Origin: Brevundimonas guildfordensis
GTDB taxonomy: Bacteria; Pseudomonadota; Alphaproteobacteria; Caulobacterales; Caulobacteraceae
Direction of reading: 5' to 3'
DNA: 64,000 bases
Assembly (NCBI RefSeq): GCF_014836405.1
Contig: NZ_JACSQU010000002.1
Span: 62,001-126,000 of the forward strand
Shown here one piece after another: positions 54,079 to 63,458 of the stretch (position 1 is its first letter; every line of letters begins with the position of its first letter). A model generated the notes under the pieces. It was not told the origin of the DNA. It ran no database searches and was given only the letters and a program-made list of their open reading frames with translations. The position numbers and the translations under genes are program-made.

Positions 54079-55172
54079 TGCGATCCGGGGCCGTTCTTCT
54101 TCTGACTTCCTCCAGCCTGCTGCTGGCCCTGGCCGGGCCGGCGGCCAGCCAGCGTGCGGGCCAGGCCAGCGCCGAACTGACCCGGCTTCAGGCCGAGTAT
54201 CGCGACGAGACGGCCCGCGCCCGTCGCCTGCGCGCCGAAGCCGCCGCCGCCGCCGAAGAGATCGTCGACCTGGACCGCCAGTTGCGCGATCTGCGCCGCG
54301 CCGAGGCTGAAGACGATGTCCAGATGGAGGCCCAGCGCGCCCGCCTGAAGGAACTGGCCGAGCGCGAGGCCGATCTGGTCGCCGCCCTGTCGCGCGAGCG
54401 CGCGGCGCAGGGACGGCTGCTGTCCGCGCTGCAGATGATGAGCCGCAAGCCGCCGCCGCCCCTGCTGATCCCGGCTGATCAGGCGGTGGATACGGTGCGC
54501 GCCTCCATCCTGATCCGCGCCATCACGCCCGACCTGCAGAAGCGCGCCGAGACCCTGGTCGAGCGCCAGGCCGAGATCGGCCGCATCCGCCGCCTGGCCG
54601 CCCTGTCCAGCGAGCGCCTGTTCACCGTCGAGAGCGCCCAGAACGACCGCCGCGCCGAGATCGAGGGCCTGACGGCGCGCAAGACCGCCCTGCGTTCGGT
54701 CCTGCGGGCCGAGGCTGCGCGGGCCGAGCGGGCCACGCGGGCGCTGGAAGCCCGCATCCGCGAACTGGGCGGGCAGACGCCCCAGGTGGCGGAGGCGCCC
54801 GAAGCGGCCCCCGTCGCTCGCCTGCCGGCCGGCCGCAACCGTCTGACCCCGCCCATCGCCGGCACGCCGTCGCAGCGTTTCGGCGGTCGCTCGGCCGGTT
54901 GGGCCTGGCGCTCCAGTCATGAGGCGGTGGGCGCGCCGGCGGCGGGCCGCGTCGCCTATGCCGGGCCGCTGAAGGAGTGGGGCGAGGTGGTGATCCTGGA
55001 TCTGGGCCCCGGCTGGCGGGCGGTGATCGCCGGGCTGGACCGGCTGGAGGTCGAGACCGGCCAGCGCGTGGCCGACGGCCAGACCCTGGGCCGCACCGGC
55101 GAGGACGGCGAGGCCTATTTCGAACTGCGCCGCCAGGAACGGCCCATCGATCCCGCGCCGTGGCTGCAGTAG
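54078..55172 (+). CDS. EnvC-like murein hydrolase activator with degenerate LytM domain
   Basis: A 364-residue exported protein. A signal peptide (LLLTSSSLLLALAGPAASQR) precedes a long coiled coil (about 30-240) and a C-terminal M23/LytM domain (SSHEAVGAPAAGRVAYAGPL, GEVVILDLGPGWRAVIAGLD, GEAYFELRRQERPIDPAPWL). The metal ligands of active LytM enzymes (His-x-x-x-Asp and His-x-His) are missing, as in E. coli EnvC, which activates amidases at the division site rather than cutting peptidoglycan. It sits between rlmH and ctpA, the common alphaproteobacterial order. Confidence 0.9.
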   Translation: MRSGAVLLLTSSSLLLALAGPAASQRAGQASAELTRLQAEYRDETARARRLRAEAAAAAEEIVDLDRQLRDLRRAEAEDDVQMEAQRARLKELAEREADLVAALSRERAAQGRLLSALQMMSRKPPPPLLIPADQAVDTVRASILIRAITPDLQKRAETLVERQAEIGRIRRLAALSSERLFTVESAQNDRRAEIEGLTARKTALRSVLRAEAARAERATRALEARIRELGGQTPQVAEAPEAAPVARLPAGRNRLTPPIAGTPSQRFGGRSAGWAWRSSHEAVGAPAAGRVAYAGPLKEWGEVVILDLGPGWRAVIAGLDRLEVETGQRVADGQTLGRTGEDGEAYFELRRQERPIDPAPWLQ

Positions 55173-55309
55173 CGCCCAACCGCGCGAAATCCCTTTCAAA
55201 TCGGCGCGGACGCTGATTGTATCGGCGGACTTGTCGCGCGCGCCCCTTGCGGCGTCCGCGCCGCCCTGGACGACCGGAGCCGAGAGCGGATCCGATGGAA
55301 AGAGACCGA

Positions 55310-56752
55310 ATGCGTAAACTGCTTCTCGTGGGCGCCGCCGCCCTGGCGCTGGGCGGATCGGCGGCGGCTGTCGCCAGCCAGACTCCGCGCAACGAGACCT
55401 TCCGGATGCTCGAGATGTTCGGCGACGTGCTGGGCATCGTCGAGCAGGCCTATGTCGTTCCGGTCGACAACAAGAAGCTGATCGAGGCCGCCCTGCAGGG
55501 GATGATGACGGCGCTCGATCCGCACTCCAACTACCTGCCCGCCAAGGGGTTCGACGACCTGCGCGAGCGCACCTCGGGCGAGTATTCCGGCGTCGGCCTG
55601 ACCATCACCTCCGAGGGCGGCCTGGTGAAGGTCATCTCGCCGATGGACGACAGCCCGGCCGGCCGCGCCGGGGTCCAGGCGGGCGACGTCATCAGCGCGG
55701 TCAACGGGCAGAACGCGGCGGGCCTCAGCGTCTCCGAGGTCTCCGACAAGCTGCGCGGGGCCACCGGCACCAGCGTCACCGTCACCTTCCTGCGCGATGG
55801 CGAAGAGCCGCGCGAGGTCGTGCTGACCCGCGAGGTCATCAAGGTCGAATCCGTCACTGGCCGTCTGGAAGGCGACTTCGGCTACCTGCGCGTCTCGACC
55901 TTCAACGAGAATACCGGCCGCGAGCTGACCGAGACCATCGAGCGGCTGAAGCGCGAGAAGCCGGGCCTGAAGGGCTATGTGCTGGACCTGCGCAACAACG
56001 GCGGCGGCCTGCTGACGGCGGCCATCGAGGTGTCCGACGCCTTCCTGGAGCGCGGCGAGATCGTCAGCCAGCGCGGCCGTAAGCCCGAGGAGATCGAACG
56101 CTACGCCGCCAAGCCGGGCGACCTGACCGGCGGCCTGCCGGTCGTGGTGCTGATCAACTACGGCTCGGCTTCGGCGTCCGAGATCGTGGCGGGCGCCCTG
56201 AAGGATCAGGAGCGGGCGACGGTCGTCGGCCTGACCAGCTTCGGCAAGGGGTCGGTGCAGACGGTGATCCCGCTGCGCGGCGGGCGCGACGGCGCCCTGT
56301 CGATCACCACGGCGCGCTATTACACGCCCTCGGGTCGCTCGATCCAGAAGATCGGCATCGAACCGGACCTGGAAGTCGCCCGCTCCGAGGCCGAGGCGCG
56401 CATCGTCTCGCGCTCCAGCTTCATCTATTCCGAGGCGGCTTATTCGACGGCGCTGGACTCCTCCATCGGGGCCGAGCGCAAGGGGCCGCACACCCCGCGC
56501 GAGGCGCCGGGCGCCGACTACGCCAAGGACAAGGACTATCAGCTGGAGCGGGCGCTGGACGTGCTGCGCGCCGGCGGCGACCTGACCAAGCTGGCCGCCG
56601 CGCCCGAGGGCATCGTCATTACCGAGCCGGGCCAGGACAAGGTCGAGACCGCCCAGGCCGAAACGCCCAAGGTCACGGTTACGCCGAAAGACTCCGTCGC
56701 GCCGCAGCGCGGCCCGGAAATCACGCCGGGGAACGAGCCGAAGACGGACTGA
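55310..56752 (+). CDS. ctpA: C-terminal processing peptidase CtpA (S41 family)
   Basis: A 480-residue periplasmic protease. After the signal (KLLLVGAAALALGGSAAAVA) come the helical N-terminal domain with MMTALDPHSNYLPAKGFDDL, a PDZ domain (VKVISPMDDSPAGRAGVQAG) and the tail-specific protease domain with nucleophile Ser in NYGSASASEIVAGALKD and Lys in GLTSFGKGSVQTVIPL. It trims C-termini of envelope proteins and affects cell-wall hydrolase turnover. ATG 55310 has a GGAAAGAG ribosome site; longer readings are unlikely. The last 70 residues are low complexity. Confidence 0.94.
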   Translation: MRKLLLVGAAALALGGSAAAVASQTPRNETFRMLEMFGDVLGIVEQAYVVPVDNKKLIEAALQGMMTALDPHSNYLPAKGFDDLRERTSGEYSGVGLTITSEGGLVKVISPMDDSPAGRAGVQAGDVISAVNGQNAAGLSVSEVSDKLRGATGTSVTVTFLRDGEEPREVVLTREVIKVESVTGRLEGDFGYLRVSTFNENTGRELTETIERLKREKPGLKGYVLDLRNNGGGLLTAAIEVSDAFLERGEIVSQRGRKPEEIERYAAKPGDLTGGLPVVVLINYGSASASEIVAGALKDQERATVVGLTSFGKGSVQTVIPLRGGRDGALSITTARYYTPSGRSIQKIGIEPDLEVARSEAEARIVSRSSFIYSEAAYSTALDSSIGAERKGPHTPREAPGADYAKDKDYQLERALDVLRAGGDLTKLAAAPEGIVITEPGQDKVETAQAETPKVTVTPKDSVAPQRGPEITPGNEPKTD

Positions 56753-56873
56753 GGCGCGCAGCTCGAACGTGGTGAACGCGCCGTTAGGGTTTCTTAACCG
56801 GCGCAGGGCTTAACTGAGGCTGAGGGGCGCTGCGTCTGTGCGGCGCCTGCAAGCCTGAGCCGTCGCCCTGACC

Positions 56874-58079
56874 ATGTTCGCCAAGCGCCAGTCCGCCCTC
56901 GCCGCCGCCGCAGGCGCGCCGCCGGAGCCCCGGTCGCGCGTCGCTATGGACCCGGTCCTGAACGCCCTGAAGAAGCCGCCGGTCGCGGCGGGCGCCGCCG
57001 GGGCCTTCGTCATCGGCGCGGCGGCCCTGTTCGTCGCCGTGCTGGGCGACCCGCGCGCGGGCGCGCCGACGGCCAGCGCGGTGCTGGAGCGGCCCGCCGC
57101 CGCCGAGACCGCCCCGACCGGCGCCGAGGCCTTCGGCTTCAGCGGTCTGGATATCTATCAGGACCTCGGCCCTATCGATCCCGCCCTGTTGGGCGAGGAA
57201 GGCGCGGGAATGATGGGCGAGGCCCTCATCACCCTGCCGGACGGCGCCAGCGTGGCCTCGGGGCAGGGCTTCACCGCCCCGGTGCGCGCGCCGTCCAATC
57301 CTCTGCCCAAGGCGCCGATCGCGGGCCTGTTCCAGCCCGGCCCCAACGGCCCGCTGCCGCGCATCGCCGCCGACGGCCGCGTTCCGGCTCAGGCCTACGC
57401 CCGGCCCTTCCGCTCGAACGGCAAGCCGATGGTGGCGCTGGTGGTCGGGGGGCTGGGCCTGAACAGCGCCACGACCCGCGCGGCGATCGAGCGGCTGCCG
57501 GCCGAGGTGACGCTGTCCTTCGTGCCCTACGCCGAAGGGTTGCAGACCTGGATCGACCTGGCCCGCGCCCACGGCCATGAGGTGATGATCGAACTGCCGA
57601 TGGAGCCGACCGGCTATCCCGACAACGACCCCGGCCCCTACACCCTGCTGTCGTCCGGCGGCGCTGACGACGTGTCGGTCAAGCTGGACTGGCTGCTGGC
57701 GCGCGCGACCGGCTATTTCGGCGTGACCAACTATCTGGGCGACCGGTTCGCGACCTCGGATGAAGGCGTGACGGCCCTGATGACCAATCTGCGCCAGCGG
57801 GGTCTGGCCTTCCTCGACGACGGCTCGATGCGCCGCCGCCCCGGCGCCTTCGCCCGCGCCAGCGCCGACCGTGTGGTCGACGAGGAGCAGACCCCCGCCG
57901 CCATCCTGCGCCAGTTCAACGCCCTGGAGGCCGCCGCCAAGACCCACGGCTCGGCCCTGGGAACCGGCTTCTCCTACCCCGTCACCGTCGAGGCCGCCGC
58001 CCGCTGGACCGCCGGCCTCGAAGCCCGTGGTCTCCAGTTGGCCCCCGCCTCGGCGATGACGCGGCGGCCGGGGCGGTAG
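56874..58079 (+). CDS. Divergent polysaccharide deacetylase family protein (YibQ-like)
   Basis: A 401-residue protein with one N-terminal membrane helix (GAAGAFVIGAAALFVAVLGD) and a Pro/Ala-rich periplasmic linker, followed from about residue 185 by the divergent polysaccharide deacetylase domain (MVALVVGGLGLNSATTRAAI, LPAEVTLSFVPYAEGLQTWI, HEVMIELPMEPTGYP, GVTNYLGDRFATSDEGVTAL). The usual first Asp of the family motif is Gly-Gly here (VVGGLG). Its enzymatic role is unproven. It follows ctpA by 121 bases. A GGCGG/CCGCC hairpin overlaps the stop codon. Confidence 0.88.
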   Translation: MFAKRQSALAAAAGAPPEPRSRVAMDPVLNALKKPPVAAGAAGAFVIGAAALFVAVLGDPRAGAPTASAVLERPAAAETAPTGAEAFGFSGLDIYQDLGPIDPALLGEEGAGMMGEALITLPDGASVASGQGFTAPVRAPSNPLPKAPIAGLFQPGPNGPLPRIAADGRVPAQAYARPFRSNGKPMVALVVGGLGLNSATTRAAIERLPAEVTLSFVPYAEGLQTWIDLARAHGHEVMIELPMEPTGYPDNDPGPYTLLSSGGADDVSVKLDWLLARATGYFGVTNYLGDRFATSDEGVTALMTNLRQRGLAFLDDGSMRRRPGAFARASADRVVDEEQTPAAILRQFNALEAAAKTHGSALGTGFSYPVTVEAAARWTAGLEARGLQLAPASAMTRRPGR

Positions 58080-58100
58080 CGCCGCCTTCTTCGGGGTGGC

Positions 58101-58880
58101 CTAGACCCTCAGCCCGTAGAAGATCCACGCGGTCATCATGAGGTTGAAGGCGGCGTGAGCGGCGACCGCGCCCAGGATCGAGCCGCTCGCCCGGCGCGCC
58201 CAGGTGAAGGCCAGGGCGGTGGCGAACAGGCCGCACAGCCACCACAGGGCCGGCCACGGCAGCAACGCCCAGCCGGCTGCACGCCACACCAGGCCGAAAT
58301 GGGCCAGATGGACGAGGGCGAAGGCTGCGGCGTCGATCAGGGCGGCGCGGTTCTCGCCCAGCCGGGCGACGAAGGATTCGTGGACCAAGCCCCGGTAGAA
58401 CAGCTCCTCGCCGATGGGGCTGAAGGTCATGCCGATCAGGGCGAACACCGCGAACATGATCAGCCGCAGGCTGTCGCTCATTCCATCGGGCAGGGCGGAG
58501 TAGGTTCGCGCCACATAGACGAAGGCGTTGTCCTCGCCTTGGCCGAAGAGCAGGGCGGCGGTGGCGATCATCGCCGCGCAGCAGCCCGCGCCCAGCAGGA
58601 CGCCGAGGCCCAGACCCTTCAGGCGCGGCCGCCAGTTGAGCCCGATCCGCGCTCGCCCCGGCCGGGTCAGCAGGAGCAGGGGCGTCAACGCCATGGCCAG
58701 GAAGAAGACCGACACCAGGCCATAGTCGCGGGTGACGTTCGCCATCATGACCAGGGCGAAGCGCGTCACGCCGAAGAGCGCCAGAAGGATCAGCCCAGTC
58801 CGAACGTCGAACGCGAACCAGCGGCGGAAGGGGCGTCGGAAGTCCGTCGGGGGCGGGGCGAGCGGCGAGGTCATGATCAA
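58101..58880 (-). CDS. CPBP family intramembrane glutamic endopeptidase
   Basis: A 259-residue membrane protein with about seven helices. The three CPBP (Abi/Rce1) motifs are present: SPIGEELFYRGLVHESF with the Glu-Glu-x-x-x-Arg, FALVHLAHFGLVW with His, and AVAAHAAFNLMM with His-x-x-x-Asn. These proteins cleave within or next to membranes; bacterial members mature bacteriocins or take part in immunity, and many have no known substrate. No peptide or export genes are adjacent. It is convergent with the deacetylase gene. Confidence 0.88.
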   Translation of the reverse strand: MIMTSPLAPPPTDFRRPFRRWFAFDVRTGLILLALFGVTRFALVMMANVTRDYGLVSVFFLAMALTPLLLLTRPGRARIGLNWRPRLKGLGLGVLLGAGCCAAMIATAALLFGQGEDNAFVYVARTYSALPDGMSDSLRLIMFAVFALIGMTFSPIGEELFYRGLVHESFVARLGENRAALIDAAAFALVHLAHFGLVWRAAGWALLPWPALWWLCGLFATALAFTWARRASGSILGAVAAHAAFNLMMTAWIFYGLRV

Positions 58881-59033
58881 GCTTTGCCGTTAGGCAAACG
58901 CGTACGCCAGTGAAATCGCGTTAATCGGGCGCGCCCGGACCCGGCGTCGCGGCCGAAGGTGACAACTCGAGGGCATCAGGTAGTCTATCGATGTTCTTTG
59001 TGCTTGAGCGGCTAGGTTAGGACGGGCGTTGAC

Positions 59034-59999
59034 ATGCGGAAACTCTTGCTCGCTCTGGCCATCTCCGGACTGGCGACGACGGCCGCCGCCCAGACGGCGC
59101 CGGCTCCCGATGCGACCATCCTGCCGGAAATCAACGTTCAGGGCAGGGCGACGCCCGAGGCTGTGCGTGACTTCGTCGGCCGAGTGGCGGCGCCCTCTCC
59201 GGGGCGCTCTCTGGCGCAGTGGCGAGGGCCTATCTGCCCTGGCGTCATCAATCTCGAGCGGCAGGCCGCCCAGGCGATCCTTGATCGCGTGAGCAGGACC
59301 GCAGCCGAGCTAGGACTTCGAACCGGGGATCCGGGCTGCACGAGCAACCTCGTCGTCGTTTTCGTCGAAGACGGTCGGGAGACGGCGCAAAGCTTGAACC
59401 GGGCGAACCCGAAGCTCTTTCGCCAGAACATCACGGGGTGGGATCGCGGCCAGGCGGCGTTTGATGCCTTCCTATCCGAGCAGCGACCTGTGCGATGGTG
59501 GTCGCTAAGCATACCAACGGACCCGGACACGGGGGAGCGCGCGGTCCGGGCGCCGGGCGACATCGCAGGTGGTTATGTCGACAAGGACATCGCCGAAATG
59601 CTGGGGTGCAGCCCCGGCGACTGCGCGATAGGGGCTGCCCCGACTGTTAGGCGTCGAGCAGGCGCAGCGCGCGTGAATGCGGCCGTGGTGGAGACGCTCT
59701 TCAAGGTGATTGTCATCGTCGATATCGACTTGATCGGTTCGGTTAATACGACGCAGCTTGCCGACTACGTTTCCATGATCGCCTTGGCGCAGATCGACGC
59801 CAGCGCCGACACGACGGGGTTTGACACGGTCCTGAACCTGTTCTCGGGAAGCGTTCCTGCCGGACTGAGCGACTGGGACCGGTCCTATCTGGCGGCGCTT
59901 TACGCGCCTCGCGCGCAAAGGCGGTCGGCTTCGGCCCAAGCGACTGCTGTCATCGATGTGATGACGCGAGGCGAACTGATTGCGCGACGCCAGCCCTGA
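59034..59999 (+). CDS. Exported protein of unknown function
   Basis: A 321-residue secreted protein: signal peptide RKLLLALAISGLATTAAAQ, then a conserved-looking domain (AQWRGPICPGVINLERQAAQ, RTGDPGCTSNLVVVFVEDGR, VRWWSLSIPTDPDTGERAVR, LADYVSMIALAQIDASADTT). Four Cys residues (ICPG, GCTS, LGCS, DCAI) could form disulfides. I recognise no enzyme motif. By eye the codon choice is less extreme than in the neighbours, with more third-position A and T, possibly low expression or later acquisition. It is a single gene. Confidence 0.7.
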   Translation: MRKLLLALAISGLATTAAAQTAPAPDATILPEINVQGRATPEAVRDFVGRVAAPSPGRSLAQWRGPICPGVINLERQAAQAILDRVSRTAAELGLRTGDPGCTSNLVVVFVEDGRETAQSLNRANPKLFRQNITGWDRGQAAFDAFLSEQRPVRWWSLSIPTDPDTGERAVRAPGDIAGGYVDKDIAEMLGCSPGDCAIGAAPTVRRRAGAARVNAAVVETLFKVIVIVDIDLIGSVNTTQLADYVSMIALAQIDASADTTGFDTVLNLFSGSVPAGLSDWDRSYLAALYAPRAQRRSASAQATAVIDVMTRGELIARRQP

Positions 60000-60049
60000 C
60001 GGAAAGCAAAACCTCAGTCCTGCATGCGCTGTCGTGTTACATACTGAGC

Positions 60050-60247
60050 ATGAGCACAGATGACGATCACGCCCCCGCCGCCGAACCGGCGGACGCCGTT
60101 CCCGGCGAAACGCCCCTTCAGCGGGCGCTGCGCATCAAGAAGGCGGGCATCGACGCGCGCCCCAAGCCGCCGCGCGGCGGCCGCTTCCAGCGTGAGCAGG
60201 CAGCGCGCGTGAAGAGCGGAGCCTCGCGGCCCTGGATGAGCAAGTAG
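60050..60247 (+). CDS. Small conserved basic protein of unknown function
   Basis: A 65-residue protein: acidic start (MSTDDDHAPAAEPADAVP), then ETPLQRALRIKKAGIDARPK and a basic end PRGGRFQREQAARVKSGASR with PWMSK. Similar small proteins with the PLQRAL-K and PPRGG-FQR-QA pattern occur in other Alphaproteobacteria as I recall. The charge and length would suit a nucleic-acid or ribosome contact, but nothing is known. Confidence 0.7.
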   Translation: MSTDDDHAPAAEPADAVPGETPLQRALRIKKAGIDARPKPPRGGRFQREQAARVKSGASRPWMSK

Positions 60248-60298
60248 GCGCAAGGCTTCCGGCTTGATCGCCTGCGGAAGCTGTGGTCGTCTGCGCTA

Positions 60299-60646
60299 AT
60301 GACGACGCTCGCTCTTCTTCTGGCTCTCGCCTACGTCGGCGTGCTGTTGCTGATGTCGCGACGCGCCGCGAGGGGCCTACCTCGTGAGGCCCGGCTGCCG
60401 ATGCAGTGGGGTTTCGACGGGCGGCCGACCTGGCGGGCGCCGCGCGATGTCGCTCTGACGCTGACCCCCGTTCTGGCGACACTGACCCTGATCCCGACGG
60501 CGCTGGCGAGCCTGCTGGGGCCGCTGGAGGGCTCGGACGCCCGGCTCTACTTTGGCGTCCTGATTGTCATGGGGCTAGCCTGGGTCGGCGTCCACGCCCT
60601 GCACCTCTGGCTGGTGGGGCGCGGGCGCCGGGCCGAAGGTGTCTAG
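60299..60646 (+). CDS. Small membrane protein, DUF1648-like
   Basis: A 115-residue protein with three hydrophobic segments ([60 protein letters not shown]). The segment [17 protein letters not shown] resembles the P-x-HW-x-x-x-G-x-P motif of DUF1648/SdpI-type membrane proteins. Function unknown. Its stop codon and that of the convergent bioB share the tetranucleotide CTAG. Confidence 0.68.
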   Translation: MTTLALLLALAYVGVLLLMSRRAARGLPREARLPMQWGFDGRPTWRAPRDVALTLTPVLATLTLIPTALASLLGPLEGSDARLYFGVLIVMGLAWVGVHALHLWLVGRGRRAEGV

Positions 60647-61659
60647 GCCCGCGCCTCGCTCTTCAGCGGCATGGGCTTGAGGTCCAGCAGGGCGAACAGC
60701 TTGGCGTCGTCGTCCTCTTCCGGGTTCGGCGTGGTCAAGAGCTTGCCGCCGACGAAGATGGAGTTGGCGCCGGCCAGGAAGCACAGGGCCTGCATTTCCG
60801 GCGTCATGCCTTCGCGGCCGGCCGACAGGCGCACCATCGACTTGGGGCAGACCAGGCGGGCGACGGCGACGGTGCGGACGAACTCGATCGGGTCGATCTC
60901 GCCTTCCTTCAGCACCCGCTCGCCCAGCGGCGTGCCGCCGACGGGGACCAGGGCGTTGACCGGCAGGCTGTCGGGATGGACGGGCAGGGTGGCCAGGGCG
61001 TGCAGCAGGCCGGCGCGGTCGCGGCGCTTCTCGCCCATGCCGACGATGCCGCCGCAGCAGGTCGACATGCCTGCGTCGCGGACGTGTTGCAGCGTCTCCA
61101 GCCGGTCCTGATAGGTGCGGGTCGTCACCACCTCGGCGTAGTACTCAGGCCCGGTGTCGAGGTTGTGGTTGTAGTAGTCGAGACCCGCCTCCTTCAGCTG
61201 TTTCGCCTGGTCGGCGTTCAGCATCCCCAGCGTCGCGCAGGTCTCCAGACCCAGGGCCTTCACGCCCGAGATCATGGCCGCCAGCTTGGGCGTGTCGCGG
61301 TCCTTCAGCTCGCGCCAGGCGGCGCCCATGCAGAAGCGGCTGGCCCCGCCCGCCTTGGCCGCCATGGCCTCGGCGATGACGGCGGTCGGCTCCATCAGCT
61401 TTTCAGCCTTGAGCCCGGTCTTGAAGCTGGCCGATTGCGAGCAGTAGCCGCAGTTCTCGGCGCAGCCGCCGGTCTTGACCGACAGCAACTGGGACTTCTG
61501 CACTTCGTTCGGGTCGAAGGTGCGCCGGTGCACCGTCGCCGCCTCGAACACCAGCTCCATGAAGGGGCGGGCGAACAGGCCCTCGACCTCGTCCAGCGTC
61601 CAGTCGTGGCGAGGGATCGAGAGATCGCGGGCGGGTCGGAACGAAGCGTCGTCAGCCAT
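60643..61659 (-). CDS. bioB: Biotin synthase
   Basis: A 338-residue radical SAM enzyme that inserts sulfur into dethiobiotin. The cluster motif is in [17 protein letters not shown] (Cys-x3-Cys-x2-Cys); other family parts are [64 protein letters not shown] and [20 protein letters not shown] 61659 ([13 protein letters not shown]) is preferred; an in-frame ATG at 61692 adds 11 residues. No other biotin gene is nearby. Confidence 0.95.
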   Translation of the reverse strand: MADDASFRPARDLSIPRHDWTLDEVEGLFARPFMELVFEAATVHRRTFDPNEVQKSQLLSVKTGGCAENCGYCSQSASFKTGLKAEKLMEPTAVIAEAMAAKAGGASRFCMGAAWRELKDRDTPKLAAMISGVKALGLETCATLGMLNADQAKQLKEAGLDYYNHNLDTGPEYYAEVVTTRTYQDRLETLQHVRDAGMSTCCGGIVGMGEKRRDRAGLLHALATLPVHPDSLPVNALVPVGGTPLGERVLKEGEIDPIEFVRTVAVARLVCPKSMVRLSAGREGMTPEMQALCFLAGANSIFVGGKLLTTPNPEEDDDAKLFALLDLKPMPLKSEARA

Positions 61660-61731
61660 GAGGTCCTCCAAGGCGAGGCGTTGCTGTAACAAGCCGGCGC
61701 GGGCGCACCAAGGGTGAAGAGGCGAACCCGG

Positions 61732-63234
61732 TTAGGCGACCAGGCGCGGGCCGGCGGGCCCCGAGGCCTTGCGGGCGTCGGCGACGGGGCGGTCCAGGCG
61801 GAAGCGGCCGACCTGCTGGTTCAGGCTGAGCGCCTCATTGGCCAACTGGCGGGCCGCGGCGGTGGCTTCCTCGGTCATGGCGGCGTTCTGCTGGGTGATG
61901 TCGTCCATCTCGCCCATGGCGCGGCGAACGCGGGCCAGGCCCTCCGACTGTTCCTGGGCCGAGCCGGCGATGCCGCCAGCCAGGCCGTCGACGGCCGAGA
62001 CCTTGGCGCCGATGCGCTCCAGCGCCGCGCCGGTGCGCTCGACCAGATCGACCCCGCGGGCGACCTGGGCCGAGGAGGTGGAGATCAGGGCGCGGATCTC
62101 GCCGGACGCTTCGGACGAGCGCTGGGCCAGGGCGCGCACTTCCTGCGCCACCACGGCGAAGCCGCGGCCGGCGTCGCCCGCGCGGGCGGCCTCGACCCCG
62201 GCGTTCAGCGCCAGTAGGTTGGTCTGGAAGGCGATCTCGTCGATCAGGCTGGTGAAGCGGGCGATTTCGGTCGAGGATTCGGCGATGGCGTGGATGGCGC
62301 TGACCGCATCGCCGACCACCTGGGTCGTGTGCTCGACGTCGGCGCGGGCGGCGGCCAGGGCTTCGGCGGTCTGGCGCGCGCCGTCGGCGGTCGAGGCGAC
62401 CTGACGGGCGATGGCGTCGGCCTCGCTGACGGTGCGCTCCAGATTGGCGGCCTGACGCTCGGTGCGGCTGGCCAGGTCCTCGGAGGCGACGGCCAACTGG
62501 CTGGAGCCGGCGCTCAGGCTCTCGACGCTGTCGGCAACGGCGCGCACAGCCGTGCGCAGGGCGCGGGTCGCGGCGTGGAAGTCGTTCTGCAGCGAGCGGT
62601 ATTGCTCGGGGAAGACCTCGGGGATGGTCACCGACAGGTCGTTGTCGGCCAGGCTATGCAGGGCGGCGCCCAGGGCGCGCACGACCTCGGCCTGACGCGC
62701 TTCGGCGGCGGCGTGCTCGGCCTGAACGCGATCGCGCTCTTCCTGCAAGGCGTCCAGATAGATGGAGATGGCCAGTTCCATGTCCAGCATGACCCGCTGG
62801 GTCAGTTCGGCCACGGCCTCGGAGGTGATCCGGTCATGCTCGCGTCGGTTGGCGAACAGCTTCCTGGGGCGTTCGACGATGGCGCGGGTGAGGTGGGCCA
62901 GGATGACGCTGTAGCCGCCGATGTACCAGCGCGGCTCAAGGCCGATGCGGGCGTGCACCCGGCCGATGGTGCGCACCGAGACGGCGTAGTCCTCGTCGGC
63001 GCGGCCTTCGATGATGGCGTCCCAGTGATGCTGCTGGGCGTTGCTGGCGGCGGCGATATGGCCTTCGTCACGGAAGAAGCGGCGGGTTTCCGGCTCGGCG
63101 CGCACCCGGTCGTAGAAGGCGGCCAGGGCCAGAGGGACGGAGCGGCGCAGCAGGCCCGAGACGACGCTGTAACCGGCGGTCGGCCGTCCCAGCCCCATGA
63201 AATGCATACGGCGGTCGATCTCGTGGGAAGCCAT
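61732..63234 (-). CDS. Globin-coupled methyl-accepting chemotaxis protein (aerotaxis-type)
   Basis: A 500-residue soluble chemoreceptor without membrane helices. Residues 20-170 form a globin sensor domain of the HemAT type: [20 protein letters not shown], then the proximal haem ligand His in [25 protein letters not shown]-like linker follows, then the signalling coiled coil with hairpin tip [20 protein letters not shown] and [20 protein letters not shown]. It should bind oxygen or another gas through haem and signal to CheA. ATG 63234 starts [18 protein letters not shown] strong GNRA-loop hairpin lies 40 bases upstream. Confidence 0.92.
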   Translation of the reverse strand: MASHEIDRRMHFMGLGRPTAGYSVVSGLLRRSVPLALAAFYDRVRAEPETRRFFRDEGHIAAASNAQQHHWDAIIEGRADEDYAVSVRTIGRVHARIGLEPRWYIGGYSVILAHLTRAIVERPRKLFANRREHDRITSEAVAELTQRVMLDMELAISIYLDALQEERDRVQAEHAAAEARQAEVVRALGAALHSLADNDLSVTIPEVFPEQYRSLQNDFHAATRALRTAVRAVADSVESLSAGSSQLAVASEDLASRTERQAANLERTVSEADAIARQVASTADGARQTAEALAAARADVEHTTQVVGDAVSAIHAIAESSTEIARFTSLIDEIAFQTNLLALNAGVEAARAGDAGRGFAVVAQEVRALAQRSSEASGEIRALISTSSAQVARGVDLVERTGAALERIGAKVSAVDGLAGGIAGSAQEQSEGLARVRRAMGEMDDITQQNAAMTEEATAAARQLANEALSLNQQVGRFRLDRPVADARKASGPAGPRLVA

Positions 63235-63273
63235 GACGCAAACTCGTTTCAACGACGGGGCGGGGGAGGGCCC

Positions 63274-63300
63274 AATACCCCTTGTCGCCAAGAGGGTATT
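63274..63300 (-). promoter_or_regulatory. Hairpin with GNRA loop in the chemoreceptor leader
   Basis: Read on the minus strand, AATACCC-T-CTTG pairs with CAAG-GGGTATT around the tetraloop GCGA: eleven pairs with a single bulged T. It lies 40 bases before the chemoreceptor ATG, has no T-run and so is unlikely to be a terminator. It may be an RNA regulatory element or a DNA operator. Confidence 0.5.
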
Positions 63301-63365
63301 CGTCGGGTTAAGGCGCGATTGCGTAAATTTCCTTAATCGGCGCCCGGGGGCGTGGCTGGGCGGTC

Positions 63366-63388
63366 ATATAAAGACATCCTTATGTCTT
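63366..63388. promoter_or_regulatory. SahR-like palindromic box upstream of ahcY
   Basis: ATATAAAGACATCCTTATGT (63366-63385) nearly matches, from memory, the palindrome ATAAAGATATCTTTAT linked to ArsR-type SahR repressors of the methionine/SAM cycle in Alphaproteobacteria. A perfect inverted repeat AAGACAT (63371-63377) / ATGTCTT (63382-63388) overlaps it. It lies 71 bp before ahcY and just upstream of a possible promoter (TTGATT 63387-63392, GCTATAGC 63412-63419). Confidence 0.5.
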
Positions 63389-63458
63389 GATTGCCCCGGC
63401 AGCCGCGCCGCGCTATAGCGGCGACGATACCCCGACAGTGGCCGAAAGACATTTCAGC

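Noticed and set aside
54078..55172. Missing metal ligands in the LytM domain as a defect
   Set aside because: EnvC-type activators normally lack these ligands, so this is a family property.
56794..56813. CtrA binding site upstream of the divergent deacetylase gene
   Set aside because: Two TTAA elements are 12 bases apart instead of the seven required for the CtrA box.
63389..63458. SAH riboswitch in the ahcY leader
   Set aside because: Neither the conserved core nor the pairing order is visible; only a small CGCCGC/GCGGCG hairpin is present.
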